The notes beneath the pieces are model-generated. The model was not told where the DNA came from. It did no database searches and saw only the letters and a program-made list of their open reading frames with translations. Source: Iodidimonas nitroreducens (GTDB lineage: Bacteria > Pseudomonadota > Alphaproteobacteria > Sphingomonadales > Rhodothalassiaceae). From it: a stretch of 64,000 nt of DNA. The DNA is taken from assembly GCF_008579165.1 (NCBI RefSeq), contig NZ_BKCN01000002.1. The stretch is one strand, 5' to 3'. Positions 29,080-38,972 of the stretch are shown one piece after another. How positions within the stretch are numbered: position 1 is the first letter of the stretch; the number at the start of each line of letters is the position of its first letter. Made by a program: the position numbers and the translations under genes.

Positions 29080-30107
29080 TTAATTACCAATATAGCCAAA
29101 TGCCATGCCCCAGCCGGTGTAGAAAACCACCGCCGCCAAAGACAAAGGCAAAAACACTTTCCAGCCCAGCCGCATGAGCTGATCATAGCGATAGCGCGGC
29201 ACCGTTGCTTTCACCCAGGCAAAGATGAAGAAGAAGAAGCAGATCTTGCCGATCATCCACAGCGGGCCGGGAATGAAATCAAGGGCCGAAATGGGCGCAT
29301 ACCATCCACCGAAAAAGAGCACGGAGGTGAGCGCGCACATCAGCAGAATATTGCCATATTCCCCCAGCCAGAACAGCGCGAAGGCCATCGAGCTGTATTC
29401 CACCTGATAACCGGCCACCAATTCCGCTTCGGCTTCGGGCAGATCGAAAGGCGGACGATTGGTTTCCGCCATAGCCGAAATCAGAAAGATCACGAACATT
29501 GGGAAAAACCAGATGAAATGCCATTGCCATAAGCCGCCAGCCTGATTTTCGACGATGGCCGAAAGATTGGTAGACCCCGCATAGCTGATCAAAGTGACCA
29601 GAACAAAACCCATCGAGACTTCGTAAGAAACCATCTGCGCCGCCGAACGCAGCCCGCCCAGGAAGGCATAGCGGGAATTCGAGGCCCAGCCCGACATGAT
29701 AATCCCATAAACCCCCAAAGAGGAAATGGCAAAGATAAATAAAATCCCCACATTGATATCCGCCAGAACCGCCCCGACATCCCAAGGGATAACCGCCCAG
29801 CCGATCAGGGCCAGAACAAAGGTAAGCATCGGCGCCAGAATGAAGATGCCCTTGTTCGCCCCCGAGGGCACAACGGTTTCCTTGATGAATAGCTTCAGAC
29901 CATCAGCAAAGCTTTGGAAAAGGCCGAACGGCCCCACCACATTCGGACCCCGGCGCAACTGCATTGCCGCCAGATCTTGCGATCCGCATAAACCGCAAAG
30001 GCAACGCCAAGAAGGAGCGGGGCGACAATCGCCAAAATCCATGTGACGATGGAAAAAAACCAGGCAGCATCCGTGCCACCATAAATGCCGGCGAGCCATT
30101 CAACCAT
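29080..30107 (-). CDS. nuoH: NADH-quinone oxidoreductase subunit H (one-base frameshift)
   Basis: Membrane subunit forming much of the quinone cavity; 342 residues when corrected, eight membrane helices. Conserved are AMQLRRGPNVVGPFGLFQSFADGLKL-type residues, ETNRPPFDLPEAEAELVAGY and EYSSMAFALF, with no stretch missing. The frame breaks at plus-strand 29970-29971, where CC should be CCC; correction joins YADRKIW to AAMQLRRG. ATG at 30105-30107 overlaps the nuoG stop by eight bases. Confidence 0.93.
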
Positions 30108-32157
30108 GGGTACCCGTCGCCTCCATTTTCTGACGTTTCACCGCACTGCACTCGGCCATCGTTTTTGATGCCCGCGCAATCGGATTGCTTTGATAGAAAT
30201 CGATGTATTTCAGTGGAATAGGCCCTCGGGCCACCGCCCCATCAGAGCCAAAATCACCCCATTGGGCCTGCGGACGCACATCCACATCAGCCAGATGCGG
30301 CAAGGCTTCATAAAGCGCGGAATGCAGGTCATTAATGCTGTCGAACGGCAAAGGCGCAGGCCCGATTTCCGCCGAAAGGGCACGGAAAATCGTCCAATCC
30401 TCGCGCGCCTGCCCGGGCGGGAAGACGGCCCGGTTCGCCAATTGCACCCGCCCTTCCAGATTGAGATAATGCCCCGGCTTTTCCGTATAGGCCGCCGCCG
30501 GCAAAATCACATCCGCCTGCTGCACGCCATGATCGCCATGGCTGCCGATATAAACGGTGAAGCAATCGGCAAGGCGTGATGGATTGATTTCATCCGCCCC
30601 CAGCAAAAACACAGCCTTCAATGCCCCGGAGGCAGCATCAGCCAAAATGCCTTCAACGCCACCATCACACACAAGGCCCAAATCCAAAGCACCCACCCGC
30701 GCAGCGGCGCTGTGAAGAACATTAAAGCCGTTCCAATCCAGCGACATGAGGCCAAATTTCTCGGCAATATCATGACCAGCCTTCAAAATCGCCGCACCAT
30801 CCGGGCGCGCCAGGGCCTGCTCGCCCAAAATGATCATCGGTCGATCCGCTGCCGCCAGTTTTTTGGCAACCGGATGCTTGCCCGCCAAAATATCGCTTAA
30901 AATAGCGGCATCATCGCCAAGCTGCTCAACCGCATAGGTTTGATCAAGGGCCGGGCCGATATTGGCAACTTTCAAGCCGCGATGCCGGGTGGCCTTTAAA
31001 ATCCGGGCATTCAAAATGGCTGCTTCATGGCGCGGATTGGCCCCGACAAGCAGGCAGAAATCCGCTTCCTCGATCCCCGCAATGCCGGTATTGAAGAGAT
31101 AGGATGCCCGCTGGCGAATATCATAGGCGGCACCATTCTGGCGGCATTCAATCCGGCTGGAGCCAAGATTTTTGAGCAGTTCGCGGAAGGCGTAGGTACC
31201 TTCAAGCTCATTGAGATCGCCCACCAATCCGGCAATCCGGCTGCCATCAAGACCCGAAATACCATCCTTGATCGCGGCAAAGGCTTCCGCCCAGCTGGCT
31301 TCCACCAGCTTGCCATCGCGCTTCACATAAGGACGATCGAGCCGCCCTTTCAAAAGGCCATCACAGGCAAAGCGGGTTTTATCCGAAATCCATTCTTCAT
31401 TCACATCATCATGATTGCGAGGCAAAATCCGCATCACATCGCGTCCCCGTGCATCAATCCGGATATTCGAGCCCACCGCATCCATAACATCAATGGATTC
31501 GGTCTTGATCAATTCCCAGGGCCGGGCATTAAAAGCATAAGGCTTTGATGTGAGGGCACCCACCGGGCACAGATCGATCACATTGCCCTGCAATTCGCTT
31601 TCCATTGCCTGCTCAAGATAGGTGGTGATCTGCATATTCTCACCACGATAAATCGCCCCGATTTCGGTGACGCCCGCAACCTCTTCAGAAAAGCGGATGC
31701 AGCGGGTGCAATGGATACAGCGGGTCATGATGGTTTTGACCAGCGGCCCCATATTCTTTTCGGTCACGGCGCGCTTATTTTCATCATAGCGCTTTGCCCC
31801 ACGGCCATAAGCCATGGTTTCATCCTGCAGATCACATTCGCCGCCCTGATCGCAGATCGGGCAATCCAGCGGATGATTGATCAGCAGAAATTCCAGCACG
31901 CCTTCGCGGGCTTTTTTCACCATGGGGGTATCGGTACGCACCTCTTGCCCATCGGCGGCAGGCAAAGCGCAGGATGCCTGTGGTTTGGGTGGTCCGGGTT
32001 TGACCTCGACAAGGCACATGCGGCAATTTCCGGCGACCGAAAGACGCTCGTGATAGCAAAAGCGCGGAATTTCAACGCCCGCTTCCTCGCACGCCTGCAA
32101 AATCGTCGAGCCGGGCGCAACCTCGATTTCCTTGCCGTTGATTGTCAGCTTTGGCAT
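30100..32157 (-). CDS. nuoG: NADH-quinone oxidoreductase subunit G
   Basis: 685-residue iron-sulfur subunit. N-terminal 2Fe-2S ferredoxin domain (Cys at CYHERLSVAGNCRMC), His-ligated 4Fe-4S motif with CPICDQGGECDLQD, a 4Fe-4S ferredoxin pair (CIHCTRCIRF and DLCPVGALTSKP), then a molybdopterin-oxidoreductase-like domain without the active-site ligands, as usual in complex I. Start ATG at 32155-32157, 65 bases after nuoF. Its stop overlaps nuoH. Confidence 0.96.
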   Translation of the reverse strand: MPKLTINGKEIEVAPGSTILQACEEAGVEIPRFCYHERLSVAGNCRMCLVEVKPGPPKPQASCALPAADGQEVRTDTPMVKKAREGVLEFLLINHPLDCPICDQGGECDLQDETMAYGRGAKRYDENKRAVTEKNMGPLVKTIMTRCIHCTRCIRFSEEVAGVTEIGAIYRGENMQITTYLEQAMESELQGNVIDLCPVGALTSKPYAFNARPWELIKTESIDVMDAVGSNIRIDARGRDVMRILPRNHDDVNEEWISDKTRFACDGLLKGRLDRPYVKRDGKLVEASWAEAFAAIKDGISGLDGSRIAGLVGDLNELEGTYAFRELLKNLGSSRIECRQNGAAYDIRQRASYLFNTGIAGIEEADFCLLVGANPRHEAAILNARILKATRHRGLKVANIGPALDQTYAVEQLGDDAAILSDILAGKHPVAKKLAAADRPMIILGEQALARPDGAAILKAGHDIAEKFGLMSLDWNGFNVLHSAAARVGALDLGLVCDGGVEGILADAASGALKAVFLLGADEINPSRLADCFTVYIGSHGDHGVQQADVILPAAAYTEKPGHYLNLEGRVQLANRAVFPPGQAREDWTIFRALSAEIGPAPLPFDSINDLHSALYEALPHLADVDVRPQAQWGDFGSDGAVARGPIPLKYIDFYQSNPIARASKTMAECSAVKRQKMEATGTHG

Positions 32158-32222
32158 TCGCGTCTCACCTTAACAGTTTCTCTTGGGTCGAGCCTATCGG
32201 GGGGTCGAACCCAACAAGGTCT

Positions 32223-33518
32223 TCATTCGGCAGCTTCGGTCACCTGACGACCATGATAAACATCGATCCGGCGTTCCACCTCATCGCGGAAATGGCGCAT
32301 CAGCCCCTGAATGGGCCAGGCTGCCGCATCGCCCAAGGCGCAGATGGTATGGCCTTCGACCTGCTTTGAAACATCGAGCAGCATGTCGATCTCTTCTTTT
32401 TCCGCCTTACCCAGCACCAGCCGTTCCATCACCCGCCACATCCAGCCGGTTCCTTCGCGGCAGGGTGTGCATTGGCCACAGGATTCATGCTTGTAGAAAT
32501 AGCTGAGCCGGGCAATGGCCTTCACGATATCGGTGGATTTATCCATCACGATCACCGCCGCCGTTCCCAAGCCCGATTGCACTTCTTTGAGGGAGTCGAA
32601 ATCCATCAAAACCGTATCGCAGATGGATTTGGGCAAAAGCGGCACCGATGAACCGCCAGGGATGACGGCCAGAAGATTATCCCACCCTCCCCGCACACCA
32701 CCGGCATGTTTCTCGATCAGTTCCCGCATGGGAATGCTCATTTCCTCTTCCACATTGCACGGCGTATTCACATGGCCGGAAATGCAGAAAATCTTGGTAC
32801 CCGTATTATTGGGCCGCCCAAAACCGGAAAACCAGCTTGCCCCCCGGCGCAAAATGGTGGGAGCAACCGCAATCGATTCCACATTATTCACGGTGGTGGG
32901 GCAACCAAACACACCCACATTGGCGGGGAATGGCGGCTTCAGACGGGGCTGGCCCTTTTTGCCCTCAAGACTTTCGATGAGAGCCGTTTCCTCGCCACAA
33001 ATATAGGCGCCGGCCCCACGATGCACATACACATCATAAGCATAGCCCGAACCGCAGGCATTGCTGCCCAAAAAGCCCTTTTCATAGGCCTGCGCCACGG
33101 CCTGCTCCAGCCGTTCGGCCTCGAGAACATATTCCCCGCGAATATAAATATAGGCCGCCCGCGCCCGCATGGCATAGCCCGCCAGCAAAGCCCCTTCAAT
33201 CAGCTTATGGGGATCATGACGCATGATTTCGCGGTCTTTGCAGGTGCCGGGCTCGGATTCATCAGCATTGATCACCAGATAGCTTGGGCGACCATCCTTG
33301 CTTTCCTTGGGCATGAACGACCATTTCAGCCCGGTGGGAAAGCCTGCCCCCCCCCGCCCCCGCAAGCCGGATTCTTTCATCTCGCCGATGATCCAATCCT
33401 GACCCTTGGCCATGATCTCTTTCGTGCCATCCCAATCACCACGGCTGATGGCCCCATCGATATCCCAAGGCTGGAAGCCATAAAGATTGGTGAAGATGCG
33501 GTCCTGATCTTTCAGCAT
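32223..33518 (-). CDS. nuoF: NADH-quinone oxidoreductase subunit F
   Basis: 431-residue flavoprotein that oxidises NADH. FMN/NADH site GRGGAGFPTGLKW and NADESEPGTCKDR; 4Fe-4S N3 cluster ligands in CGQCTPCREG plus the later Cys in HTICALGDA. The frame runs upstream to 33602, but ATG at 33516-33518 (MLKDQDRIF) is the family start and lies four bases after the nuoE stop. Confidence 0.96.
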   Translation of the reverse strand: MLKDQDRIFTNLYGFQPWDIDGAISRGDWDGTKEIMAKGQDWIIGEMKESGLRGRGGAGFPTGLKWSFMPKESKDGRPSYLVINADESEPGTCKDREIMRHDPHKLIEGALLAGYAMRARAAYIYIRGEYVLEAERLEQAVAQAYEKGFLGSNACGSGYAYDVYVHRGAGAYICGEETALIESLEGKKGQPRLKPPFPANVGVFGCPTTVNNVESIAVAPTILRRGASWFSGFGRPNNTGTKIFCISGHVNTPCNVEEEMSIPMRELIEKHAGGVRGGWDNLLAVIPGGSSVPLLPKSICDTVLMDFDSLKEVQSGLGTAAVIVMDKSTDIVKAIARLSYFYKHESCGQCTPCREGTGWMWRVMERLVLGKAEKEEIDMLLDVSKQVEGHTICALGDAAAWPIQGLMRHFRDEVERRIDVYHGRQVTEAAE

Positions 33519-33522
33519 CGCC

Positions 33523-34134
33523 TCACTCCTTATCCGCTGCGGCGGGAACCATATCGCGCAAAACCAAAGGACCCCCTTCAGGGGCAGAGGCCTGACGCCC
33601 ATTTTGCGGACCCGGTGGCGGCACTTCGCCCCGTTTCAGGGCCTTTAAAATCGCGGTCATGCGGTCATAGTCGAGATCTTCATAAAAATCATCATTGATC
33701 TGGACCATCGGGGCATTGCAGCAGGCCCCCAGACATTCCACCTCGGTGAGATGAAACAGCATATCATCCGTGCTTTTGCCCTTTTCCAGCCCCATATCCT
33801 TGCAGGCCCGCATCACCTCATCCGATCCCCGCAGCCAGCACGGCGTGGTGCCGCAAAGCTGCACATGATAACGGCCAATGGGCTTTAGGTTGAACATAGT
33901 GTAAAAAGTGGCCACCTCAATCACTTGAATCCTGGGCAAGGACAGGATTTCCGCGATTTTTTCAACCGCCTCACTGCTCACCCAGCCGCCATTCTGTGCC
34001 TGCGCCAGATAGAGCAAGGGCATCACAGCCGATCTTTGACGACCATCAGGATATTTCGCCAGAATGGTCTTGATTTTTTCCTGATTCTCATCGGAAAAAT
34101 TGAACGCTCCACCGCTTTCAATGACGTTTAGCAT
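33523..34134 (-). CDS. nuoE: NADH-quinone oxidoreductase subunit E
   Basis: 203-residue thioredoxin-like subunit holding the 2Fe-2S N1a cluster through Cys in QLCGTTPC and ECLGACCNAP. The C-terminal 40 residues form a Pro/Gly-rich low-complexity tail common in alphaproteobacteria. Start ATG at 34132-34134, 15 bases after nuoD. Confidence 0.96.
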   Translation of the reverse strand: MLNVIESGGAFNFSDENQEKIKTILAKYPDGRQRSAVMPLLYLAQAQNGGWVSSEAVEKIAEILSLPRIQVIEVATFYTMFNLKPIGRYHVQLCGTTPCWLRGSDEVMRACKDMGLEKGKSTDDMLFHLTEVECLGACCNAPMVQINDDFYEDLDYDRMTAILKALKRGEVPPPGPQNGRQASAPEGGPLVLRDMVPAAADKE

Positions 34135-34149
34135 CTCGTCTACCCTTCC

Positions 34150-35334
34150 TCAGCGGTCAACTTCACCGAACACGATATCGATCGAGCCCAGAACCGCTGG
34201 CACATCCGCCAGCATATGACCTTCAAGCATCATGTCCATGGCCTGCAAATGAGCGAAACCGGGCGCCCGGATCTTGCAGCGATAGGGCTTGTTCTTACCA
34301 TCGGACACCAGATAGACCCCAAATTCCCCCTTCGGCGCCTCCACTGCGGCATAAACCTCACCAGCGGGGATTTTATAGCCTTCGGTATAAAGCTTGAAAT
34401 GGTGAATCAGGGCTTCCATCGATTGTTTCATCTCGGCCCGACGCGGCGGCGCAATCTTGCGATCCTCGGTTAAAACCTCACCGGCAGGCATCTCGTGAAT
34501 GCACTGACGCATGATTTTCAAGGATTGCCGCATTTCTTCGACCCGCAAGATGAAACGATCATAACAATCGCCATGCTTGCCCACGGGAATATCGAAATCC
34601 ATGCGATCATAAACATCATAAGGCTGCGATTTGCGCAGATCCCACGCCAATCCGGTTGAGCGCAGCATCGGGCCGGACATTCCCCAATCAAGGGCCTGTT
34701 CCTGGCTCACCACACCGATATCCACATTACGCTGCTTGAAAATCCGATTATCCACCAGAAGCGTTTCCATATCGGCGATAACCCGTGGGAAAGTCTCGGT
34801 CCATTTCCAGATATCGTCGATCAGATCGGGCGGCAGATCCTGATGCACCCCGCCGGGGCGGAAATATTTGGCGTGCATCCGCGACCCCGAAGCCCGCTCA
34901 TAAAATTCGCATAAGGTCTCGCGCTCCTCAAAGCCCCACAGGATCGGCGTGAGGGCCCCCACATCCATGGCATGGGTGGTTAGATTGAGGATATGGTTCA
35001 TGATCCGGGTCAATTCCGCATAAAGCACGCGGATATATTGGCCCCGGATCGGCACATCGATCCCCAGCGCCTTTTCGATGGCCAGAGCATAAGCATGCTC
35101 CTGATTCATCGGCGCGGCATAATCAAGCCGATCAAAATAGCCGATGGCCTGCAAATAGGTTTTATGCTCGATCAGCTTTTCGGTGCCCCGATGCAGCAGG
35201 CCGATATGGGGATCGGTCCGCGCGACAACCTCACCGTCAAGCTCAAGAATCAGACGCAAAACCCCATGCGCCGCAGGATGTTGTGGCCCGAAATTAAGGT
35301 GATAGTTCTTGATCTGGCGATCATTTTGCATCAT
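34150..35334 (-). CDS. nuoD: NADH-quinone oxidoreductase subunit D
   Basis: 394-residue quinone-site subunit related to NiFe hydrogenase large subunits. It has the N-terminal NFGPQHPAAHGVLRL with the quinone-site His, HIGLLHRGTEKL and the C-terminal VFGEVDR. It is a separate gene rather than a NuoCD fusion, as expected in alphaproteobacteria. Two adjacent ATG codons open it; the first overlaps the corrected nuoC stop, with GGGAGG just upstream. Confidence 0.96.
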   Translation of the reverse strand: MMQNDRQIKNYHLNFGPQHPAAHGVLRLILELDGEVVARTDPHIGLLHRGTEKLIEHKTYLQAIGYFDRLDYAAPMNQEHAYALAIEKALGIDVPIRGQYIRVLYAELTRIMNHILNLTTHAMDVGALTPILWGFEERETLCEFYERASGSRMHAKYFRPGGVHQDLPPDLIDDIWKWTETFPRVIADMETLLVDNRIFKQRNVDIGVVSQEQALDWGMSGPMLRSTGLAWDLRKSQPYDVYDRMDFDIPVGKHGDCYDRFILRVEEMRQSLKIMRQCIHEMPAGEVLTEDRKIAPPRRAEMKQSMEALIHHFKLYTEGYKIPAGEVYAAVEAPKGEFGVYLVSDGKNKPYRCKIRAPGFAHLQAMDMMLEGHMLADVPAVLGSIDIVFGEVDR

Positions 35335-35962
35335 GCGCCTCCCTTTTCAGCGCCATCCGCCTTTTCATCGCCGGGAAGCACCGCGCGCGCGCCTTCCCAT
35401 GGGCTGAGAAAATCGAAATTGCGAAATTCCTGGGCGAGCTTCACGGCTCATAAACGACACGCTTTTGATCTTCGTCATAGCGCAGTTCAACATAGCCGCT
35501 GAGGGGGAAATCCTTGCGCAAAGGATGCCCCTGGAAGCCATAATCCGTGAGGATGCGCCGCAAATCGGGATGGCCCGAAACCAGAACGCCATACATATCC
35601 CACAATTCCCGTTCAAACCAATTGGCAGCCGAGAAAACTGAAACCACCGACGGGACAGGCGTCCGTTCATCGGCTTCGACCTTGATCCGAACCCGTTGAT
35701 TGAGATGCATCGACAGCAAATGATAAACCACATCAAAGCGCATGGCACGCTGGGGCCAATCAACCCCGCAGATATCGACCAGAATACGGAATTTACAATC
35801 GGTATCATCGCGCAGATAGGTCAGAACCTTGACGATCTGATCCGTTCTTGCCGTCACTGTCAGCTCGTCATTGGCGATGGTATAACCCGTCACCTCATTT
35901 TTGAGCGCTGTCTCGATATGTTTGCCAAGCTGTTCAAGCGCCGTGGCCGTCATGATCATCAT
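35331..35962 (-). CDS. nuoC: NADH-quinone oxidoreductase subunit C (one-base frameshift)
   Basis: 30-kDa peripheral subunit, about 210 residues when corrected. Conserved ELWDMYGV, HPDLRRILTDYGFQGHPLRKDFPLSGYVE and RYDEDQKRVVYEP are present. As written it stops directly after VVYEP. Adding one base near plus-strand 35445 (CC for C) continues into VKLAQEFRNFDFLSPWEG and ends at TGA 35331-35333, which overlaps the nuoD start as in other nuo operons. The start is within a run of ATG codons; ATG at 35960-35962 is used, 35953 is possible. Confidence 0.9.
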
Positions 35963-36038
35963 CCGTTCATTGATATCGCGTTCATCATCCGCGCCGCAAA
36001 GGCCTTGATCGGTCGGGCACCCAAGGCCCCATCAAAGC

Positions 36039-36590
36039 CTAGCGGTGCAAGGTGCCGGTGCGACGAATTTTCCGTTGAAGCTGAAGGATTCCATAAAGCA
36101 GCGCTTCCGCCGTTGGCGGGCATCCCGGCACATAGATATCCACCGGAACGATGCGATCACAGCCCCGCACCACAGAATAGCTATAGTGATAATAGCCGCC
36201 GCCATTGGCGCAGGATCCCATGGAAATAACATAGCGCGGCTCTGACATCTGATCATAAACCTTGCGCATGGCCGGTGCCATTTTATTGCAAAGGGTGCCG
36301 GCCACAATCATCACATCGGATTGCCGGGGAGAGGCACGCGGCGCCGCGCCAAAACGCTCCAGATCATAGCGCGGCATATTGGTGTGCATCATCTCGACGG
36401 CGCAACAGGCAAGGCCAAAGGTCATCCACCACAGGCTGCCAGTACGGGCCCAATTGATCAGATCATCGGCTTTGGCGACCAGAAAACCCTTGTCCGTCAG
36501 TTCAGACCGAACATCCTTGAAAAAGGCATCATCTGCGGGGGCGGCAAGACCTTGTGCAGGCACAACCGATCCTTGGCTCTCTACTCCCAT
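36039..36590 (-). CDS. nuoB: NADH-quinone oxidoreductase subunit B
   Basis: 183-residue subunit carrying cluster N2, next to the quinone site. The cluster ligands are visible: the tandem Cys in GLACCAVEM, Cys in AGTLCNKM context, GSCANGGG and VPGCPPTAEAL. ATG at 36588-36590 is chosen because AAGGGG lies about nine bases upstream and it overlaps the nuoA stop in the usual way; an upstream ATG would add seven residues. Confidence 0.95.
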   Translation of the reverse strand: MGVESQGSVVPAQGLAAPADDAFFKDVRSELTDKGFLVAKADDLINWARTGSLWWMTFGLACCAVEMMHTNMPRYDLERFGAAPRASPRQSDVMIVAGTLCNKMAPAMRKVYDQMSEPRYVISMGSCANGGGYYHYSYSVVRGCDRIVPVDIYVPGCPPTAEALLYGILQLQRKIRRTGTLHR

Positions 36591-36946
36591 TCCAAAGCCC
36601 CTTTCTTCCATTCATAGATGAACCCGACGGTCAAAATCCCTAAGAATCCCATCATCGACCAGAAGCCATAAAGGCCAATATCCCCAAGCGCCACCGCCCA
36701 GGGAAACAGAAACGCCACTTCCAGATCGAAAATGATGAAGAGGATCGCAACGAGATAAAAACGCACGTCAAATTGTGAGCGCGAATCCGAAAAAGGAGCA
36801 AAGCCCGATTCATAAGCCGAAAGCTTTTCACCATCGGGATGCTGTTCCGCAAGGAACCATGCAGCGCCCACGAAAATAACCGAAAAAGCGATGGCCACGC
36901 CCAAAAAGATGAGGATTGGCAGATAGTTCAACAAATAGGTTTCCAC
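36581..36946 (-). CDS. nuoA: NADH-quinone oxidoreductase subunit A, GTG start
   Basis: 121-residue membrane subunit with three helices and the conserved loop with YESGFAPF and DVRFYLVAILFIIFDLEVAFLFPWA-type residues (acidic Asp/Glu in helix 2). The frame can be read from a TTG at 36970, but GTG at 36944-36946, with GGAG seven bases upstream, gives the family N-terminus ETYLLNYLPILIFL. First gene of the nuo operon. Confidence 0.94.
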   Translation of the reverse strand: METYLLNYLPILIFLGVAIAFSVIFVGAAWFLAEQHPDGEKLSAYESGFAPFSDSRSQFDVRFYLVAILFIIFDLEVAFLFPWAVALGDIGLYGFWSMMGFLGILTVGFIYEWKKGALEWE

Positions 36947-37233
36947 GGAACGCTCCGTAAAGAGATCCAAATAGCCTCAGGCTTTAGCAGTATACCCAAG
37001 GCCCTTTGGTTTGAAGACAAGACCGCATCATGAAAGACGCGACGGTTGCGCTATAGCAAAGATGGGGCCGATTTCAAAGCCCGGCATATGCATAAAGGCA
37101 TGTGAGGATCATAAAAAGAACAATCGACAGTCTTTGGGCCATTTGTCGCATCATTGTGAACAGACAGTTCTGAGAACAATTCGCAATTATAATGGTAATA
37201 TTGAGCGGAATGACCAAAATATAAATGGAAAAA

Positions 37234-37310
37234 TGGCGGGAGTGACGGGACTTGAACCCGCGGCCTCTGGCGTGACAGGCCAGCGCTCTAACCAACTGAG
37301 CTACACCCCC
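37234..37310 (-). tRNA. tRNA-Asp (GTC)
   Basis: A 77-base cloverleaf with encoded CCA. Acceptor GGGGGTG pairs with CACTCCC, the D-arm is AGCTCAGTTGGTTAGAGC, the anticodon GTC sits in CTGGCCTGTCACGCCAG, and the T-arm contains GGGTTCAAGTCCC. It lies upstream of nuoA in the same direction. Confidence 0.97.
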
Positions 37311-37782
37311 GTTATCGCGTCGTGGCCGTTGAAATAGGCGGGGAATTGATCCCTGTCAACGCAAATATCGCCTTCTTTTTCCAAATAAACTCTGATCGAG
37401 ACGTCAGAGGCAGAATTCCTATCCTCCAAACAAGATGACCCTGCCCCATTCGCAAAAACACCCGATCAAATCGTAAATTTAGTGTCAAAAAAACAACAAT
37501 CCATCATATTTAACCAGCCCGGCATGGGCAAATCTTGCATTCACTGCAAGAAAAGCTTAACAAGCTTTCAGTTTCTTGGTTGGGGAGGAGCACCTTTTCA
37601 CGATCCGGTTTGCAGGCGGCTGAGGCTTTGAGAACAATCACTGAAGCATCTGGCTTCAGATACCATATCCTTCTTCATGAGCCGATAATGGCCGGTTGAA
37701 GGACAAGATGGTCTCAAATATGACCGGACAAAGGTTGCTCAAAAAGGCGGAGGGATGCAGGGGCATGTCTCCGCCTTATTTT
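37311..37782. other. 472-base gene-free stretch with hairpins and a terminator
   Basis: No protein gene is supported. On the plus strand it contains CTTGCA/TGCAAG (37534-37539 with 37545-37550), CTGAAGC/GCTTCAG (37641-37647 with 37653-37659) and the bidirectional terminator at 37741-37782. A GGGGAGGAG sequence near 37580 looks like a ribosome site but has no start codon in useful range. A plus-strand small RNA is possible but unproven. The promoter of tRNA-Asp must lie near 37320-37400. Confidence 0.35.
37741..37782. terminator. Bidirectional rho-independent terminator
   Basis: AAGGCGGAG (37744-37752) pairs with CTCCGCCTT (37769-37777), with A5 on the left and T6 on the right. It directly follows the stop of the minus-strand membrane-protein gene at 37783 and could also end a plus-strand transcript. 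Confidence 0.88.
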
Positions 37783-38244
37783 TTAAGCGCGTGCCTTTAA
37801 AAACGTAAAGGCAAGGGCAAAGATCAGCGCCGAGATCAGCATCCCCGAAATCAGCAGGCCGGTCATTTTATCAAGGGCCATGGGGAGCAAATCCGGCAGG
37901 CTGGCGGCCAGGGCTGCCACGACCCCCACCAGGATGGCAGGCCGGCGGTGCATCAGGCGAAAGACGGCGAATGGCAACAGCAATTCCACCAACGCCGCCA
38001 CAAGCCACAGGAAGCCCCAGCTCTGCTCGAACCAGGCCGCCACATATTGCGGCGTTTGCACCATGAAAACGATAATATCCATGGATTGCCGCACGGCTGT
38101 TCCCAATGGGACCTGATTGCCATAAATCAGCCCCAGCCAAAAGCCGATGCCATTGACCGCCAGAATGATCAAAAGACTGAACAGGCCCAAGCGCATCATC
38201 GAAGCGCCTTTGGCGGTGCGGCTCATTTTTGGTATTGCATCCAT
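37783..38244 (-). CDS. Four-helix membrane protein of unknown function
   Basis: 153 residues. Hydrophobic segments lie at about 18-42, 76-98, 103-123 and 128-150. The N-terminal 15 residues are polar. A periplasmic or cytosolic loop with TPQYVAAWFEQSWGFLW separates segments one and two. I do not recognise the family. The ATG at 38242-38244 has GAGGGG about eight bases upstream. It stands alone between tRNA-Val and tRNA-Asp and has its own terminator. Confidence 0.75.
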   Translation of the reverse strand: MDAIPKMSRTAKGASMMRLGLFSLLIILAVNGIGFWLGLIYGNQVPLGTAVRQSMDIIVFMVQTPQYVAAWFEQSWGFLWLVAALVELLLPFAVFRLMHRRPAILVGVVAALAASLPDLLPMALDKMTGLLISGMLISALIFALAFTFLKARA

Positions 38245-38394
38245 GAAATATCCCCTCGTGATCTGTGATTTTTGGCCGAATGGCGTACGCCCCTACTATA
38301 GGGATGGGCCGCCCATGGCAAAGACACAGAAAGGTGAGGAGAGCCCAACGCCAACCAGGGTCAGAATTTCATGAACGCTGCTTGTTGAAAGCGA

Positions 38395-38470
38395 TGGTGG
38401 GCGGTGACAGTCTCGAACTGCCGACCCTCTCGGTGTAAACGAGATGCTCTACCAACTGAGCTAACCGCCC
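38395..38470 (-). tRNA. tRNA-Val (TAC)
   Basis: 76-base cloverleaf with encoded CCA. Acceptor GGGCGGT pairs with ACCGCCC, the anticodon TAC lies in CATCTCGTTTACACCGAGAGG context, and the T-arm contains CAGTTCGAGACTG. It lies directly downstream of the hupB terminator. Confidence 0.96.
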
Positions 38471-38544
38471 CGATCCATGGATCAGTTCATCGCTGATGAC
38501 GTGCATAGCGCCGGATGATCCATAAGACAAGAGCTGATGCACAT

Positions 38545-38582
38545 AAAAAACGGCCGCTCACATTGCTGCAAACGGCCGTTTT
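38545..38582 (-). terminator. Rho-independent terminator of hupB
   Basis: CGGCCG (38551-38556) and CGGCCG (38573-38578) with flanking A and T runs form a hairpin 31 bases past the hupB stop. On the minus strand it is followed by T6. Confidence 0.88.
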
Positions 38583-38613
38583 CGGATTCAAATCCCCTTT
38601 GAACGGGATCCGA

Positions 38614-38886
38614 TCAGTTCACCGCATCCTTCAGCTGTTTACCAGCTTTGAATTTGGGTTGTTTGGACGCAGCAATGGCAATCGGTTCACCCGTGCGTGG
38701 GTTACGGCCCTGCGACGCAGCGCGATGTGCAATCGAGAAGGTACCGAATCCGACCAGACGGACTTCGTCACCCTTGGACAGGGCACCGGAGATGCTGGAA
38801 AAAACGGCGTCGACGGCTTTCGTCGCATCCGCTTTCGAAATATCGGCCGCCTCAGCGACATTCGCGATCAGTTCGTTCTTATTCAA
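38614..38886 (-). CDS. hupB: DNA-binding protein HU, TTG start
   Basis: 90-residue nucleoid protein. It begins NKNELIANVAEAADISKADA and has the DNA-binding arm GRNPRTGEPIAIAASKQPKFKAGK-type sequence with the conserved Pro. The start codon is TTG at 38884-38886 with GAGGGGG seven bases upstream; no ATG exists in frame before it. It lies downstream of lon, the standard position, but has its own promoter region after the lon terminator. Confidence 0.96.
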   Translation of the reverse strand: MNKNELIANVAEAADISKADATKAVDAVFSSISGALSKGDEVRLVGFGTFSIAHRAASQGRNPRTGEPIAIAASKQPKFKAGKQLKDAVN

Positions 38887-38972
38887 GGTTTACCCCCTCG
38901 TTGCTGTTGTGAGGTTCCTCCGTGAGTCAGCGAGACGGAGTTTAATGCGGCCTTGGAAGGCCTGTCAAAAAG

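Noticed and set aside
37074..37295. 73-codon minus-strand frame over tRNA-Asp
   Set aside because: It translates the tRNA and has the same artefact signature (ALACHARGRGFKSRHS).
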